Positions 31,947 through 41,595 are shown, counted from the first letter of the stretch. The stretch is 64,000 nt of DNA from Propionispora sp. 2/2-37 (GCF_001298735.1 NZ_CYSP01000018.1:1-64000); one strand, 5' to 3'. The notes: a model not told the origin generated them from the sequence alone. Translations and numbers: made by a program.

Positions 31947-34871
31947 CTATTGACCCACCTGAACAAGATTCAGAAACAGTTCTTCTTCCGACCGGATCTT
32001 TTGCTCACTGCCCAGTACGCAAAGGTAATTGGCCTGCATAGCCTTATCAATGACCTCTGCCAGATTGCAGATATCCTGAGCGGACACAGCAAGGATTTCG
32101 TCCCGTTCTTTTTGAATATCCGTCTGTGAAATCTTCCGCAGATAGTAAATAGTCGCCTGTTCGCCCTTTTGCGATACATGCAGCGGCGTATCCACCCGGC
32201 TGATGGTACCGATGATATATTTGGTCATTTCCCGGTCATCGGCACAAAAAGACTGCAAATACTGAGCTGTTTCGTCATACACCTTGACGGTTTCTCTCAG
32301 GTTGGGATCGCGGTAGGAACCAAAAACCATATTGCCGTTTCGCTCGAAACTGGCAAAACCACCATAAGCGCCCCCCTGAACACGCACCCGTGTCCACAGA
32401 TAATCATACCGCAGGATGGTTTCCAGCACCTTAAAACTGCCCTTGTAATCATAACCCAGCTGACGGAAATTAGCTGCCTTGGCCACATATTGTACTTTAC
32501 CGGCAGTCATAATTCCCTCATTCTGTTTATTAAGGGTAAATGTAAAAGCCTCACGTCTTGGCTTTTCAGCCGCCAGACAAGAATAGAATTCACCAAAAGC
32601 CTGCTGGAAAGCCGGATAGTCCTTTTCCTGGGCGGTTACGCTTACTAACAAATTATGCTTGTTGCATAACTGTTTGATAACAAACTCCAGATTTTCAGCG
32701 ATTTCAGCCGCTTTATGAGAAAAGTTCCTTTCCAGATCGGTAATGAAATTATAAAAGCTTAACATACCGGCTTCGTTAAACTGAGCACTGGAGGAAAAAT
32801 ACGCTAATACCCGGCTGGCCACAATTTCCTGCCCGCGGCGAAACAGGTTATTATCCCATTTGGCTTTAATTTCTTTAATGAGTTCCTCCATCCGTTTTTG
32901 ATCATCAAACTTGCTGGCCGTTGCAATTTGCGCCAGGAGGGAGAACATCTGCGGCAATTTCTTCACCAGCGACTTGCCCTTAATAATCAGTTTGGGCGAA
33001 AAGGCAGCCTCGTTATGCTGGTCGGAATAAGCAGCCGCCCGGTAGGTAATTCCCCCTGTCTGCAGATTGATTTCACTGGCCAGATCGGTGTAATCATACT
33101 GTGCAGTGGAGACCTTACCCAACAGTTCGGTCAACAGGTATACGTAGGGCAAGTGAGTTTGCGGCACACTGTGCACATCAAAGTACAAATTTACATAGCT
33201 GATGCCGTTAGTCGGCAGCGGATGAAATAATACCGGAACGCCCTGTTCACTCTTTTGAACCAGCGGCAGTTCTTCACTTTTCGCTTCAATATCCTTAATG
33301 GCCAACAGCGGGATAGTAGCCAGCGCTTCTGCCGAGTCCGTCGCTTGCTGAAGCTGTTTCAACTTCCCGGTCTGCTTAATCAGCACATCAATTTCATCCG
33401 GCGATAAGGAAGCTTTATATTGGGCCAATTCTTCACGCAATAGCCGGTCACGTTCAGCCGCCAGCCCCGGTTCCGGCCGCAGAACGATCAGGGCCTGATG
33501 TTTGTTTTGCAGAAGATAGGTTTGTATCATCTGCTCAAAATATTTACTGTGTAAAGCATCTTTTATTTTATTTAAAAGATCCGTATATTGAAAATGGATC
33601 AGCGGGTTTTTATCATACAGCCAGCTTTCCATGCATTTGATATTGTAGATCAGGCCTTTCGGACGCGAACCGAAATTGGCTTCCCGGTAAGTAAACTCAA
33701 AAATGCTGATTGCCGACTCGATCAGCTTTTTATCAATGCCTTCTGCGACCAGCCGCTTCAACTCCTGTTCCACGATCTGACGAAACCGTTCTTTTTCGCT
33801 TTCATTCGTGCCGCTTACAGTAATCCCCATTGTGGGCTGCAGCAGACTTCGTTCAAAGCTGCCGCTGACATCTTTGCCGATTCCGGCCGCTACCAAGACC
33901 TTTTTTAAGGGGGCGGCCGATGTTTCAAGAAGGATATAGGTAAGGATTTCAAAGGCCAGCGCCAGCTCGGCATCGGTCGTTTTGCCGACGACAAAATTCA
34001 TACTCAGATAAGTTTTATCTTCTGTGCTTTCATCCGGCCCCACCGGATAAGGGAATACCTTTTCCACCTCGCTGGCAAACGGTTTCTGTAACGCAATATC
34101 CGAAGCTACCGTAATTTTATCAAAATGGCTTAAATATTCCTCGTGCAAAAATTGCAGCTGATCCAGAATATCCATATCGCCATATAAGAATATGTACGCA
34201 TTGGACGGATGGTAGTATTGCCGGTGAAAGGCCAGGAATTTCTCCTGCGTCAGCTCCGGAATCACGTCCGGGTCACCGCCCGACTCAAAGCCATAGGCAG
34301 TATCCGGAAACAGCGTTGCCATCACTTTTCCATCCAAAATGGCATCCGGCGAGGAGAAAACCCCCTTCATTTCATTATAAACGACGCCTTTATAGATAAT
34401 TTCACCGTCTTTATCCTCCAGTTCATAATGCCATCCCTCCTGCATCAGGGTTTCCGGCGACTTATAGATATTCGGGTAGAAAACGGCATCCAGATAAACA
34501 TTCATCAGATTGCGAAAATCCTTCTGATTGCGGCTGGCCACCGGATACATCGTTTTATCGGGAAAGGTCATGGCATTCAAGTAAGTATTCAGGGAACCTT
34601 TCACCAATTCGACAAACGGCTCTTTCAGCGGAAACTGGCGCGATCCGCATAGGACGGAGTGTTCCACAATGTGGGCAACCCCGGTACTATCCGCCGGCGG
34701 AGTGCGAAAAGTAACCGAAAACACCTTATTGTCATCCTCATTTTCCAAATATAACAACCGGGCACCACTTTTTTCATGATAAAAAATCTTTGCAGCAGAC
34801 TGTATATCAGGTACTTCTGTTTGTTCTTCCAAACGAAACCCATTATAAACTTTACCTATTTTCCATTGCAT
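31947..34871 (-). CDS. M16C-family zinc metallopeptidase (PreP-like)
   Basis: A 974-residue peptidase of the presequence-protease type, a closed two-half chamber that degrades peptides. The inverted zinc motif is HIVEH (residues 67-71), within VAHIVEHSVLCGSRQFPLKE. The distal zinc glutamate lies in YKGVVYNEMKGVFS. The C-terminal half has YVAKAANFRQLGYDYKGS and RVRVQGGAYGGFASF, which shape the substrate cavity in PreP relatives. No signal peptide is present, so it acts in the cytoplasm, probably clearing peptides. It is single, with a terminator at 31900-31945 and a 385-bp gap upstream. Confidence 0.94.
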   Translation of the reverse strand: MQWKIGKVYNGFRLEEQTEVPDIQSAAKIFYHEKSGARLLYLENEDDNKVFSVTFRTPPADSTGVAHIVEHSVLCGSRQFPLKEPFVELVKGSLNTYLNAMTFPDKTMYPVASRNQKDFRNLMNVYLDAVFYPNIYKSPETLMQEGWHYELEDKDGEIIYKGVVYNEMKGVFSSPDAILDGKVMATLFPDTAYGFESGGDPDVIPELTQEKFLAFHRQYYHPSNAYIFLYGDMDILDQLQFLHEEYLSHFDKITVASDIALQKPFASEVEKVFPYPVGPDESTEDKTYLSMNFVVGKTTDAELALAFEILTYILLETSAAPLKKVLVAAGIGKDVSGSFERSLLQPTMGITVSGTNESEKERFRQIVEQELKRLVAEGIDKKLIESAISIFEFTYREANFGSRPKGLIYNIKCMESWLYDKNPLIHFQYTDLLNKIKDALHSKYFEQMIQTYLLQNKHQALIVLRPEPGLAAERDRLLREELAQYKASLSPDEIDVLIKQTGKLKQLQQATDSAEALATIPLLAIKDIEAKSEELPLVQKSEQGVPVLFHPLPTNGISYVNLYFDVHSVPQTHLPYVYLLTELLGKVSTAQYDYTDLASEINLQTGGITYRAAAYSDQHNEAAFSPKLIIKGKSLVKKLPQMFSLLAQIATASKFDDQKRMEELIKEIKAKWDNNLFRRGQEIVASRVLAYFSSSAQFNEAGMLSFYNFITDLERNFSHKAAEIAENLEFVIKQLCNKHNLLVSVTAQEKDYPAFQQAFGEFYSCLAAEKPRREAFTFTLNKQNEGIMTAGKVQYVAKAANFRQLGYDYKGSFKVLETILRYDYLWTRVRVQGGAYGGFASFERNGNMVFGSYRDPNLRETVKVYDETAQYLQSFCADDREMTKYIIGTISRVDTPLHVSQKGEQATIYYLRKISQTDIQKERDEILAVSAQDICNLAEVIDKAMQANYLCVLGSEQKIRSEEELFLNLVQVGQ

Positions 34872-35257
34872 AGCTCTACCTCTTTTCCAGTTGATTTATT
34901 GCCAATATATGATATGGTAAATTATTTGGCTACGGACAAAGCGTTTATATTGTTTCCAAGAAAAGCGAAAAATTATTTCACTTTTTAACGCAGATATCCG
35001 CCGCCCCCTTTCCTCCCCAACGCCCTTAATGCTTTTAGCCGGATATTTGGTCATTAATACTAATTTATATTTTATCGCCGAAAATCCTTCTCCCAGCTTA
35101 TATATTCCCTTTTCTGCAGCAAATAGCAGTACTGGCCCCTAAACTGTCCCCTGGCAAATTCATACATCGAAAATTATATCTCTTGTATCACCAAAACAGG
35201 CACCTTTGTCAGAAGCGAAAGAACCGTCCCCGCATTTTTAATTTTTGTTTAACTGCC
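34872..35257. repeat. Gene-free stretch with a degenerate REP-like sequence
   Basis: No gene is seen. The part at about 35130-35240 contains AACTGTCCCCTGGCA and, 90 bases later, GAACCGTCCCCGC; read on the minus strand these are GGGGACAGTT and GGGGACGGTTC. Pairs of GGGGACnGTTC motifs recur in intergenic regions of many Clostridia and Negativicutes genomes. Here they may be the worn ends of a small mobile or REP element. Confidence 0.35.
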
Positions 35258-36094
35258 TTACTTTAACTGTTTCTTCCCCAGGCAGCGCTGCAGGGTGCTG
35301 GGAGAAAAACCGGTGCGTTTCTTAAACAGCTTGCTAAAATAGTAGGGATCGGAATAGCCGACGCAGGCTGAAATTTCCGCAACAGAGCACTCTGTGCTGC
35401 ACAGCAGTTCCCTGGCACGGCGAACCCGGCAGGTAATCAAATACTCATTGGGTCCCATGGCCGTGTACTTTTGAAACAGATAGGCAAACTGCTTGCTGGT
35501 CAAACCGTATTGAGCGGCAATTTGGGGTACAGTCAGCGGTTCCATGTAGTAGCTATTGATGTAAGCGACCGCCTGCTCTACAATTTTTTGGCCGCTGTCA
35601 TTGCGACGGTTGCCGGCGCTCATCAGGATTTCATTCAGAATGGTAAAGAACAGGGATTTAGCCTTTAATTCCGGTATGCTCCCCGGCTTTGTGCAGCAAT
35701 TGTGCAGCCGCTGCAACAGATCGTTAATATGCGTATTATAACCGGTCTCCAGTTGAAAATGAGCCAGGCCGTACGGCAAAACTCCCTTGTCCTCGCCGAC
35801 AGCCCGGTAATGGATGACCATAAACTCCCACTCCGACTCCCCCATCACTTCTTTCTCCAGCGACATATTCGGACCGGCATAAAAAATTTTCCCGTATTCC
35901 ATTTCATAGGAAACACCGTCAAAAACCATCCGGGCCCGTCCCCGCAAGGGAAAAATCAGTCCTGAAACCGGGGGAGTATGTGCGCCGAAATTTCTTCTTC
36001 CTGGAGGCATAACTACTCTGACAATATCAATAAAGGTAACATGTATGTTAGCGTAATAGCTAGCCAGTTCGTTGATATCCACATTGACATTCAT
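35258..36094 (-). CDS. AraC-family transcriptional regulator of the iron-uptake genes
   Basis: A 278-residue regulator. The N-terminal half is a cupin-like sensor domain (FPLRGRARMVFDGVSYEMEY). The C-terminal 100 residues hold two helix-turn-helix motifs of the AraC type (VPQIAAQYGLTSKQFAYLFQ, and VAEISACVGYSDPYYFSKLF followed by KKRTGFSP). The start at 36094 follows GAGGAGGG; the longer frame lacks a site. It is divergent from the TonB-receptor gene, and relatives in that position activate siderophore-receptor genes when the ferric siderophore is present. Its promoter lies within a perfect palindrome containing a Fur-like box (36141-36185), so it is probably also repressed by iron. Confidence 0.88.
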   Translation of the reverse strand: MNVNVDINELASYYANIHVTFIDIVRVVMPPGRRNFGAHTPPVSGLIFPLRGRARMVFDGVSYEMEYGKIFYAGPNMSLEKEVMGESEWEFMVIHYRAVGEDKGVLPYGLAHFQLETGYNTHINDLLQRLHNCCTKPGSIPELKAKSLFFTILNEILMSAGNRRNDSGQKIVEQAVAYINSYYMEPLTVPQIAAQYGLTSKQFAYLFQKYTAMGPNEYLITCRVRRARELLCSTECSVAEISACVGYSDPYYFSKLFKKRTGFSPSTLQRCLGKKQLK

Positions 36095-36140
36095 CAGGAA
36101 CCCTCCTCTTTCCTGTACTTTACTCGCACCTAAGTGTTGA

Positions 36141-36185
36141 CTATAATATTTATATTGATAATCAGTATCAATATAAATATTATAG
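36141..36185. promoter_or_regulatory. 45-bp perfect palindrome with Fur-like box and symmetric promoters
   Basis: Two exactly complementary 20-bp arms (36141-36160 and 36166-36185) flank the 5-nt centre ATCAG. On the minus strand TTGATA (36166-36171), 17 bp and TATTAT (36143-36148) form the araC-type gene promoter. By symmetry TTGATA (36155-36160), 17 bp and TATTAT (36178-36183) form one on the plus strand. The centre TGATAATCAGTATCA (36156-36170) is one base off a perfect 7-1-7 Fur box. Confidence 0.8.
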
Positions 36186-36349
36186 TTTTTGCAATCAATT
36201 CCTGTCAATCATCTTCCTTAAGTAAAGTTCGTAATATTTTCCACCAAAAAACCCCTTACAATTAAACCATTTGAAAAAAGTCTAGGCTTCTTCAGAAATA
36301 TGTCCATTTACTCCGCTGCCTGCTCTTTGTTATTCTAATAAATAATAAT

Positions 36350-36394
36350 TGATATTAATTCTCATTTACAATGATTAGCAATTATAACTATCCT
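36350..36394 (+). promoter_or_regulatory. Fur-like box and promoter of the TonB receptor operon
   Basis: TGATATTAATTCTCA (36350-36364) matches 12 of 14 defined positions of the 7-1-7 Fur box. It abuts TTTACA (36365-36370), which with TATCCT 18 bp downstream (36389-36394) is a plausible promoter. Iron repression is expected. Confidence 0.6.
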
Positions 36395-36444
36395 GCCATG
36401 AGAGTTATTATCCATGATAAGACATGTAAAGGAGCCCAAACAGA

Positions 36445-38715
36445 ATGAAGAGGAAAAAAATGTCCCCTACTAAAAAAAGACTGTTATATGCCCTGATTGG
36501 CAGCAGTCTTTTCTGGCATGCGCCTATACTCGGCTACGCCGAGGAAGCCAAGGAGCCTGCCGCTGCAGCCGGACAAACTGCCGAAGAGCAGGCCGCTGCC
36601 GCTGAAACAGCAACCGGCCAATACGACTTTACCCTGGAAGGGATCGAAGTGACCGCAAACCGTAACCGGGCAAGTTCTCTGCCCCCGGCCTACACCGGCG
36701 GCCAGGTGGCCCGCGGGGCTAATATTGGTGTCCTGGGCAATAAGGACTTTATGGATACACCGTTTAATGTGACCAGCTATACCGCCCAGACTATGGAAGA
36801 CAAGCAGGCCGATACACTGTACGATGTGCTCATCAGCGACCCTTCCGTCCGGTATGCCACCTCTGCCGGTCACAGCAATGAAAACTATACGATCCGCGGT
36901 TTAGAGGTAAATTATCAGTATCTCTATTTCAACGGCATGCAGGGTTTGGCGCCGTACTACCATGTTCCGGTTGAATTTCTGGAACGGGTGGAGGTGCTTA
37001 AAGGTCCCACCTCCTTCCTTTACGGCGGTGTGAACACTTCGGTGGGTGGCGCCATCAACCTGGTGCCTAAACGCGCCGGCGAGGAGGACATCACTACTTT
37101 CTCCACTGACTACACTTCCTCCTCTCACTTGGGCGGCCATATTGATATCGGCCGCAGGTTTGGTGAAAATAAAGAATGGGGTGTCCGTTTCAACGGCGTC
37201 TATGCGGACGGTGACACCGAAGTCGACGGCTCGTCCAAAAAAAGGCTGCTGGGCGCCCTGGGTGTGGACTACAACAAGGACAAGTGGCGCCTATCCCTGG
37301 ATGCCTATGGCTCACAAGAAAGTTATGACAACGGGTCGATTTCCAATTATTACCTCAAATCCGGTTACGTAAAAGCTCCAGACGGCTCAATCAATGCGTA
37401 TAAAGGCACGTCAGGCACGATACGGAATAACGGTGTCCTGTTTAAGGGCGAATATGATATTCAGGATAATTTAACCGCCTATGCCGGCATCGGTACGTTG
37501 TCAGCCAGGGCCACCGGCTTCATCAACGGCAATCATGTTCAGCTCAACACCGATGGAACAGCCTATATCCGGAATCTCTTCAAGCAATACTTCTGGACCG
37601 ACACCACGTCCTCCGATTTCGGGCTGCGCGGTACCTACCAGACCGGTACGGTAAAACATCAGCTTGTTTTAGGCGCAAGCTTCCAGGATACGGATTATTC
37701 CAATGCCTTTAATTCCTACCACCCCACCGCCAACTGGTACGGTCTTGCGACCGACCTTGATGACCCGATCTCACTTGCCAGCTACTATAATAGCGTATCG
37801 TCGCCGGCTAAGGGGAATAAAACACTCGTTACAAAGCTTTCCAGTTATCTTTTGGCCGATACGCTTTCCTTTGATGAAGATAAAGTACAGTTAACGTTAG
37901 GGGTAAGGCAGCAAAATGTGAAGCAGACAAGCTATAAATACGCTGCTAGCAACGCCACTGGAACACCGACTTCAACCACCACCTACGATTCCGATGCCAC
38001 TACACCAATGGTCGGTCTTGTAGTCAAACCGTGGGGAGATTCAATTGCATTCTACGCCAATTATATTGAAGCACTTTCACCGGGAACTGTGGTTGACACA
38101 AAGTATGCCAACGCCAATGATGTATTAGCGCCCTATAAAACCAAACAGCAGGAAATCGGCGTTAAGTGGGATAAGGGAAATTTCTCCAATACACTGGCCC
38201 TCTTCCAAATCAAAATGCCAAGCGCTACGACTTCGGATGATAATTATTATTCCTATGACGGCGAACAGAAAAACCGCGGCGTTGAATGGAACACCTTCGG
38301 CAGCGTAGCGAAAAACCTCCGTCTGTTAGGCGGCATTGCCTATACACATGGCGAGCTGGTCCGTTCCGCTACAAGCGCCAATAATGGAAATACCCCGTTT
38401 GGCGTCCCCCGATGGACAATGAATGCCGGTGTAGAGTGGGACACGCCGTGGAATAAGGATTTAACCCTGTCTCTGCTGGCAGTATATACCGGTTCCCAGT
38501 ATATTAATAATGCAAACACTGTAAAAATCCCAAGCTGGGTACGCTATGATATCGGCGCCCGCTACAAAACCGTCATTAATAAGACTCCGGTCACCTACCG
38601 GTTTAGTGTGGAAAATGTATTTGACAAGCATTACTGGGCAGGTAGCTTCAATGAGAATTATGTCACGCTGGGCGGGCCCCGCACCTTTAAATTATCGGCA
38701 ACCATGCAGTTATAA
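36445..38715 (+). CDS. TonB-dependent siderophore receptor (outer membrane)
   Basis: This 756-residue outer-membrane beta-barrel would import a ferric siderophore using TonB energy. A signal peptide (KKRLLYALIGSSLF, cleavage near GYA) is followed by an Ala/Glu-rich linker. The plug domain contains DTPFNVTSYTAQTMEDKQAD, TIRGLEVNYQYLYFNGMQGL and VEFLERVEVLKGPTSFLYGG. The barrel ends in YRFSVENVFDKHYWAGSF and a final strand FKLSATMQL. AAAGGAG precedes the ATG. Its presence shows that the organism has an outer membrane. It heads an operon with the DUF3649-like and PepSY genes. TonB and ExbBD are not in the window. Confidence 0.95.
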   Translation: MKRKKMSPTKKRLLYALIGSSLFWHAPILGYAEEAKEPAAAAGQTAEEQAAAAETATGQYDFTLEGIEVTANRNRASSLPPAYTGGQVARGANIGVLGNKDFMDTPFNVTSYTAQTMEDKQADTLYDVLISDPSVRYATSAGHSNENYTIRGLEVNYQYLYFNGMQGLAPYYHVPVEFLERVEVLKGPTSFLYGGVNTSVGGAINLVPKRAGEEDITTFSTDYTSSSHLGGHIDIGRRFGENKEWGVRFNGVYADGDTEVDGSSKKRLLGALGVDYNKDKWRLSLDAYGSQESYDNGSISNYYLKSGYVKAPDGSINAYKGTSGTIRNNGVLFKGEYDIQDNLTAYAGIGTLSARATGFINGNHVQLNTDGTAYIRNLFKQYFWTDTTSSDFGLRGTYQTGTVKHQLVLGASFQDTDYSNAFNSYHPTANWYGLATDLDDPISLASYYNSVSSPAKGNKTLVTKLSSYLLADTLSFDEDKVQLTLGVRQQNVKQTSYKYAASNATGTPTSTTTYDSDATTPMVGLVVKPWGDSIAFYANYIEALSPGTVVDTKYANANDVLAPYKTKQQEIGVKWDKGNFSNTLALFQIKMPSATTSDDNYYSYDGEQKNRGVEWNTFGSVAKNLRLLGGIAYTHGELVRSATSANNGNTPFGVPRWTMNAGVEWDTPWNKDLTLSLLAVYTGSQYINNANTVKIPSWVRYDIGARYKTVINKTPVTYRFSVENVFDKHYWAGSFNENYVTLGGPRTFKLSATMQL

Positions 38716-38727
38716 GAGGTACTGCTC

Positions 38728-39051
38728 ATGAATACTGCGCTGGATGCTGCCCGCCGTCTCAAGGAACTGTTAGCCGGAACCGATAAAACGACTCAAACGA
38801 TCTTGCGCATAGCAGCCGCCGTCTTCGGCGGCTATGTGCTGACCTCCAGCTTTCTGGCGGCTTTGGCCCTGCTGCTGACCTGGCCGAAAGCCGAGGTCTT
38901 TTTTTTCAGTATGTTATTTCCTGCCCTCGTCTACCCGGCAGCAGTCCTCTGGGCTTTTGCCGCGCCTTCCGCCCAGCGCGCCTGGCGTGATCTGCTGGCC
39001 GCCTCGCTGCTCTTCAGCATGCTGGCACTGCTTGCTGCCTGGGTAAACTAA
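38728..39051 (+). CDS. Small membrane protein, DUF3649-like (iron-uptake associated)
   Basis: A 107-residue protein with three hydrophobic helices (about 26-51, 57-79 and 86-105) and an amphipathic N-terminus. It lies 12 bp after the receptor gene and 21 bp before the PepSY gene. The size, the helix pattern and LRIAAAVFGGYVLTSSFLAA fit the DUF3649 family, which is regularly found next to siderophore receptors and PepSY proteins in Proteobacteria. It probably helps release or reduce iron at the inner membrane, but its biochemical role is not known. Confidence 0.75.
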   Translation: MNTALDAARRLKELLAGTDKTTQTILRIAAAVFGGYVLTSSFLAALALLLTWPKAEVFFFSMLFPALVYPAAVLWAFAAPSAQRAWRDLLAASLLFSMLALLAAWVN

Positions 39052-39072
39052 AGGAACTTCAAGGAGCATGAT

Positions 39073-40611
39073 ATGAAGCAATTGAAATTAAGCCATAACG
39101 TTAGCCGGACGATGAGTGAACTGCATACCTGGGGCGGACTGGTATTCGGCTGGCTGTTGTTTGTCATCTTCCTTACCGGGACATTATCCGTATTTGAACC
39201 GGAACTGACCCACTGGATGCAGCCTGCTGTCAGAAACAGCCCGGCAGAGCCGGTTCAGTCCGTAGACTCAGCCGACCGGAAATTACGCCAGATTGCAGCC
39301 CGGGCAGACCTCTGGATGATTGAGTTACCACTAAACCGGCATCAAGATCTGGAGATCATGTGGAAAAAAGGCCGAACTATGCTGGAAAGACATTTGGAAC
39401 CGCAAACCGGAAATATCCTGAAAGTGCCTGCTACCGAAGGCGGTCACTTCTTTACCGAATTCCATTATGAATTGCATAGCGGCAAGGCCGGCTTATGGCT
39501 GGTCAGTTTAGCCTCCATAGTCATGCTCGTTACCTTGATAACCGGAATCGCCATCCGCAAACAGGTCTTTACTGAATTTTTCCGGCTGCGCTGGCGTAAA
39601 AGCTGGTTTTCTGCCCATATCATGACCGGAGTTCTCACGCTGCCGTTTGTCCTTTTGATTACCTATACCGGTCTGACCATTGTTTTCCTCATGCTGCTGC
39701 CAATCGTACCGCAGGTATTATACGGCAGTTCCTGGAAAGGGCCGGCCACAGTGGCTGCCGAAAATTTTGAACGTCCCCGGGCCAATCTGGCGGGAGAATT
39801 GGTGCCGCTGTCCCGTCTTTTACCGCTGGCCGAAGCCGAACTGGGCAAAGGCAGCATCTCCTTTATCCGGGTCAGCAATCCCGGCGACCTAAACTCGGTG
39901 GTTACTTTTTTCCGGACGGTTGACGATACCGTTGTCGCCATGAGTGCCCGGGCCTCGTTTGACGGAGTTACCGGCGAACAACTGGGCAGCCAGGCCTCCT
40001 GGAATCCCTACGTCACAATCTACCGTTCACTGGTTGGCCTGCACATTGCCAGATTTGGCGGCTATCCGCTATCCTGGCTGTATTTCACTGCCGGTCTGAT
40101 CAGTTCCATCATGATTGCCGCCGGATTGATCTTTTTCACCGTCAAGCGGCGCCGCCGCTACGCCACCTGCAGCCAGCCGTTGCAAGCGCTGTACCGTGCT
40201 ATCGAAGCCCTGAATGTTACGGCGGTTATGGGGGTTACTGTTGCCTGCATCGCTTATTTATGGGGCAACCGGCTGCTGCCGTTGTCTATTAAAGACCGGG
40301 CCGACGTCGAAATCGCTGTATTTTTCAGCGTCTGGCTGCTCATGCTGCTGCATGCTTTCCGGCGTACACCGCTGCGGGCCTGGGCGGAGCAAACAGGCCT
40401 GGCCGCCGTACTTTGTCTTGGCCTGCCGCTGCTTAACGCACTCACAACCACTGTCGGCCTGCTGCCGGCTATGGCCCGCAGCGACTGGATGACAGCCGGA
40501 GTCGATTTGACCGCGGCCCTGCTGGGCGTCGGACTGGCTATAACCTCCTGGCGCATTTATAAAAAAGCTATTGACACTAAGACTATCTATATTGCTATAA
40601 GGCAAAAATAA
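39073..40611 (+). CDS. PepSY-associated membrane protein (iron-siderophore utilisation)
   Basis: A 512-residue inner-membrane protein with an N-terminal helix (LHTWGGLVFGWLLFVIFLTG), periplasmic PepSY-type regions and several further helices (SLASIVMLVTLITGIAI, TGVLTLPFVLLITYTGL, LYFTAGLISSIMIAAGLIFF), then a C-terminal helical bundle. Conserved membrane histidines (ELHTWGG, HYELHSGKAGLW, WFSAHIMTG, VGLHIARFGGYP) suggest heme binding, as in ferric-siderophore reductases such as FoxB/PiuB. It probably reduces imported ferric siderophore in the inner membrane. AAGGAG precedes the ATG. It is the last gene of the iron operon and ends at a terminator. Confidence 0.88.
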   Translation: MKQLKLSHNVSRTMSELHTWGGLVFGWLLFVIFLTGTLSVFEPELTHWMQPAVRNSPAEPVQSVDSADRKLRQIAARADLWMIELPLNRHQDLEIMWKKGRTMLERHLEPQTGNILKVPATEGGHFFTEFHYELHSGKAGLWLVSLASIVMLVTLITGIAIRKQVFTEFFRLRWRKSWFSAHIMTGVLTLPFVLLITYTGLTIVFLMLLPIVPQVLYGSSWKGPATVAAENFERPRANLAGELVPLSRLLPLAEAELGKGSISFIRVSNPGDLNSVVTFFRTVDDTVVAMSARASFDGVTGEQLGSQASWNPYVTIYRSLVGLHIARFGGYPLSWLYFTAGLISSIMIAAGLIFFTVKRRRRYATCSQPLQALYRAIEALNVTAVMGVTVACIAYLWGNRLLPLSIKDRADVEIAVFFSVWLLMLLHAFRRTPLRAWAEQTGLAAVLCLGLPLLNALTTTVGLLPAMARSDWMTAGVDLTAALLGVGLAITSWRIYKKAIDTKTIYIAIRQK

Positions 40612-40650
40612 GGTAAGGCTGTCTCTACACCATGGAGACAGCCTTACCTT
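40610..40650. terminator. Bidirectional terminator between iron operon and manA
   Basis: A 16-bp perfect stem, AAGGTAAGGCTGTCTC (40610-40625) with GAGACAGCCTTACCTT (40635-40650). Confidence 0.8.
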
Positions 40651-40674
40651 ATATAGCTATATGCTTCCGGCTGC

Positions 40675-41595
40675 TTACTGAATGCGCAGCATTTGTAACT
40701 CGCCACTGAGTTCGACCGTCTCCAGACAGGCGGGCAGCAGGAGGGTATCTCCCGGTAGTACAGGCATAACCACACCACCGCCCGCCAGCCGGCCTTCCCC
40801 CGCTAAGATGCAATAGACCAGGAATCGCCCCTGGGGATGGTCCAGTGCCTTTTGCGTCACCTTCCATTTCCGGACAGTAAAATAAGGACAGCTAATGCTT
40901 TCTTTTGCAAACTGTAAAGCAGGCTGTTTACCGAAGTCAATCACCTCGAGTGCCTTCTCAATATGCAGCTCACGCGGTTTGCCGTCAGGTCCCGGACGGT
41001 TAAAATCGTGAATGCGGTAGGTTGCATCCGAACTTTGCTGAACTTCACAGACAACGACTCCTTTTAGTAACGAATGAACCGTACCGGCAGGAACCAAAAT
41101 CAAATCTCCCTGCCGGACAGCAACGTATCTTACAACCTGTTCGATTCCACCCTCGGCAATGGCACGGGAAAATTGCTCTTTCGAAACGGTATCACGAAGC
41201 CCATATATGATTTGCGCCCCCTGCTCCGCATGTAAAACATACCAGGCTTCTGTTTTCCCCTGCTCATGTTCCGTATTCCAGGCATACCCGTCATCGGGAT
41301 GCACTTGAATGGACAGATGATCATTAGCATCCAGATATTTAATCAGGAGTGGAAACTCTGCCAATTCCTTATACCCTGTTCCTAAAATTACCTGCGGCTG
41401 CCGTGCTATCACTTCGGCCAGTGTTTTTCCCTGCCAAACTCCGTTTACAATACTGCTCATACCATGCCGATGCGTGCAAATCTCCCAGCTCTCCCCCACC
41501 TTGGAAAAGGGCAGCTTTCGATTAAACAAACTCCCCAGCCTCTGTCCGCCCCAGATCATTTCTTTATAAACCGGTGCGAATTTCAACGGATACAC
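40675..41595 (-). CDS. manA: Mannose-6-phosphate isomerase, type I (short form)
   Basis: The enzyme interconverts mannose 6-phosphate and fructose 6-phosphate. The 306 residues match the short Firmicute type. Zinc-site and family blocks are YKEMIWGGQRLGSLFNRKLP, KYLDANDHLSIQVHPDD, GKTEAWYVL, LVPAGTVHSLLKGVVVCEVQ and TYRIHDFNRPG. GTG at 41595 follows a perfect AGGAGGTGA site. It lies 175 bp downstream of the PTS IID gene on the same strand with a hairpin between, so it fits as the catabolic step for sugar phosphate delivered by the mannose PTS. It also supplies mannose phosphate towards GDP-mannose. Confidence 0.93.
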   Translation of the reverse strand: MYPLKFAPVYKEMIWGGQRLGSLFNRKLPFSKVGESWEICTHRHGMSSIVNGVWQGKTLAEVIARQPQVILGTGYKELAEFPLLIKYLDANDHLSIQVHPDDGYAWNTEHEQGKTEAWYVLHAEQGAQIIYGLRDTVSKEQFSRAIAEGGIEQVVRYVAVRQGDLILVPAGTVHSLLKGVVVCEVQQSSDATYRIHDFNRPGPDGKPRELHIEKALEVIDFGKQPALQFAKESISCPYFTVRKWKVTQKALDHPQGRFLVYCILAGEGRLAGGGVVMPVLPGDTLLLPACLETVELSGELQMLRIQ

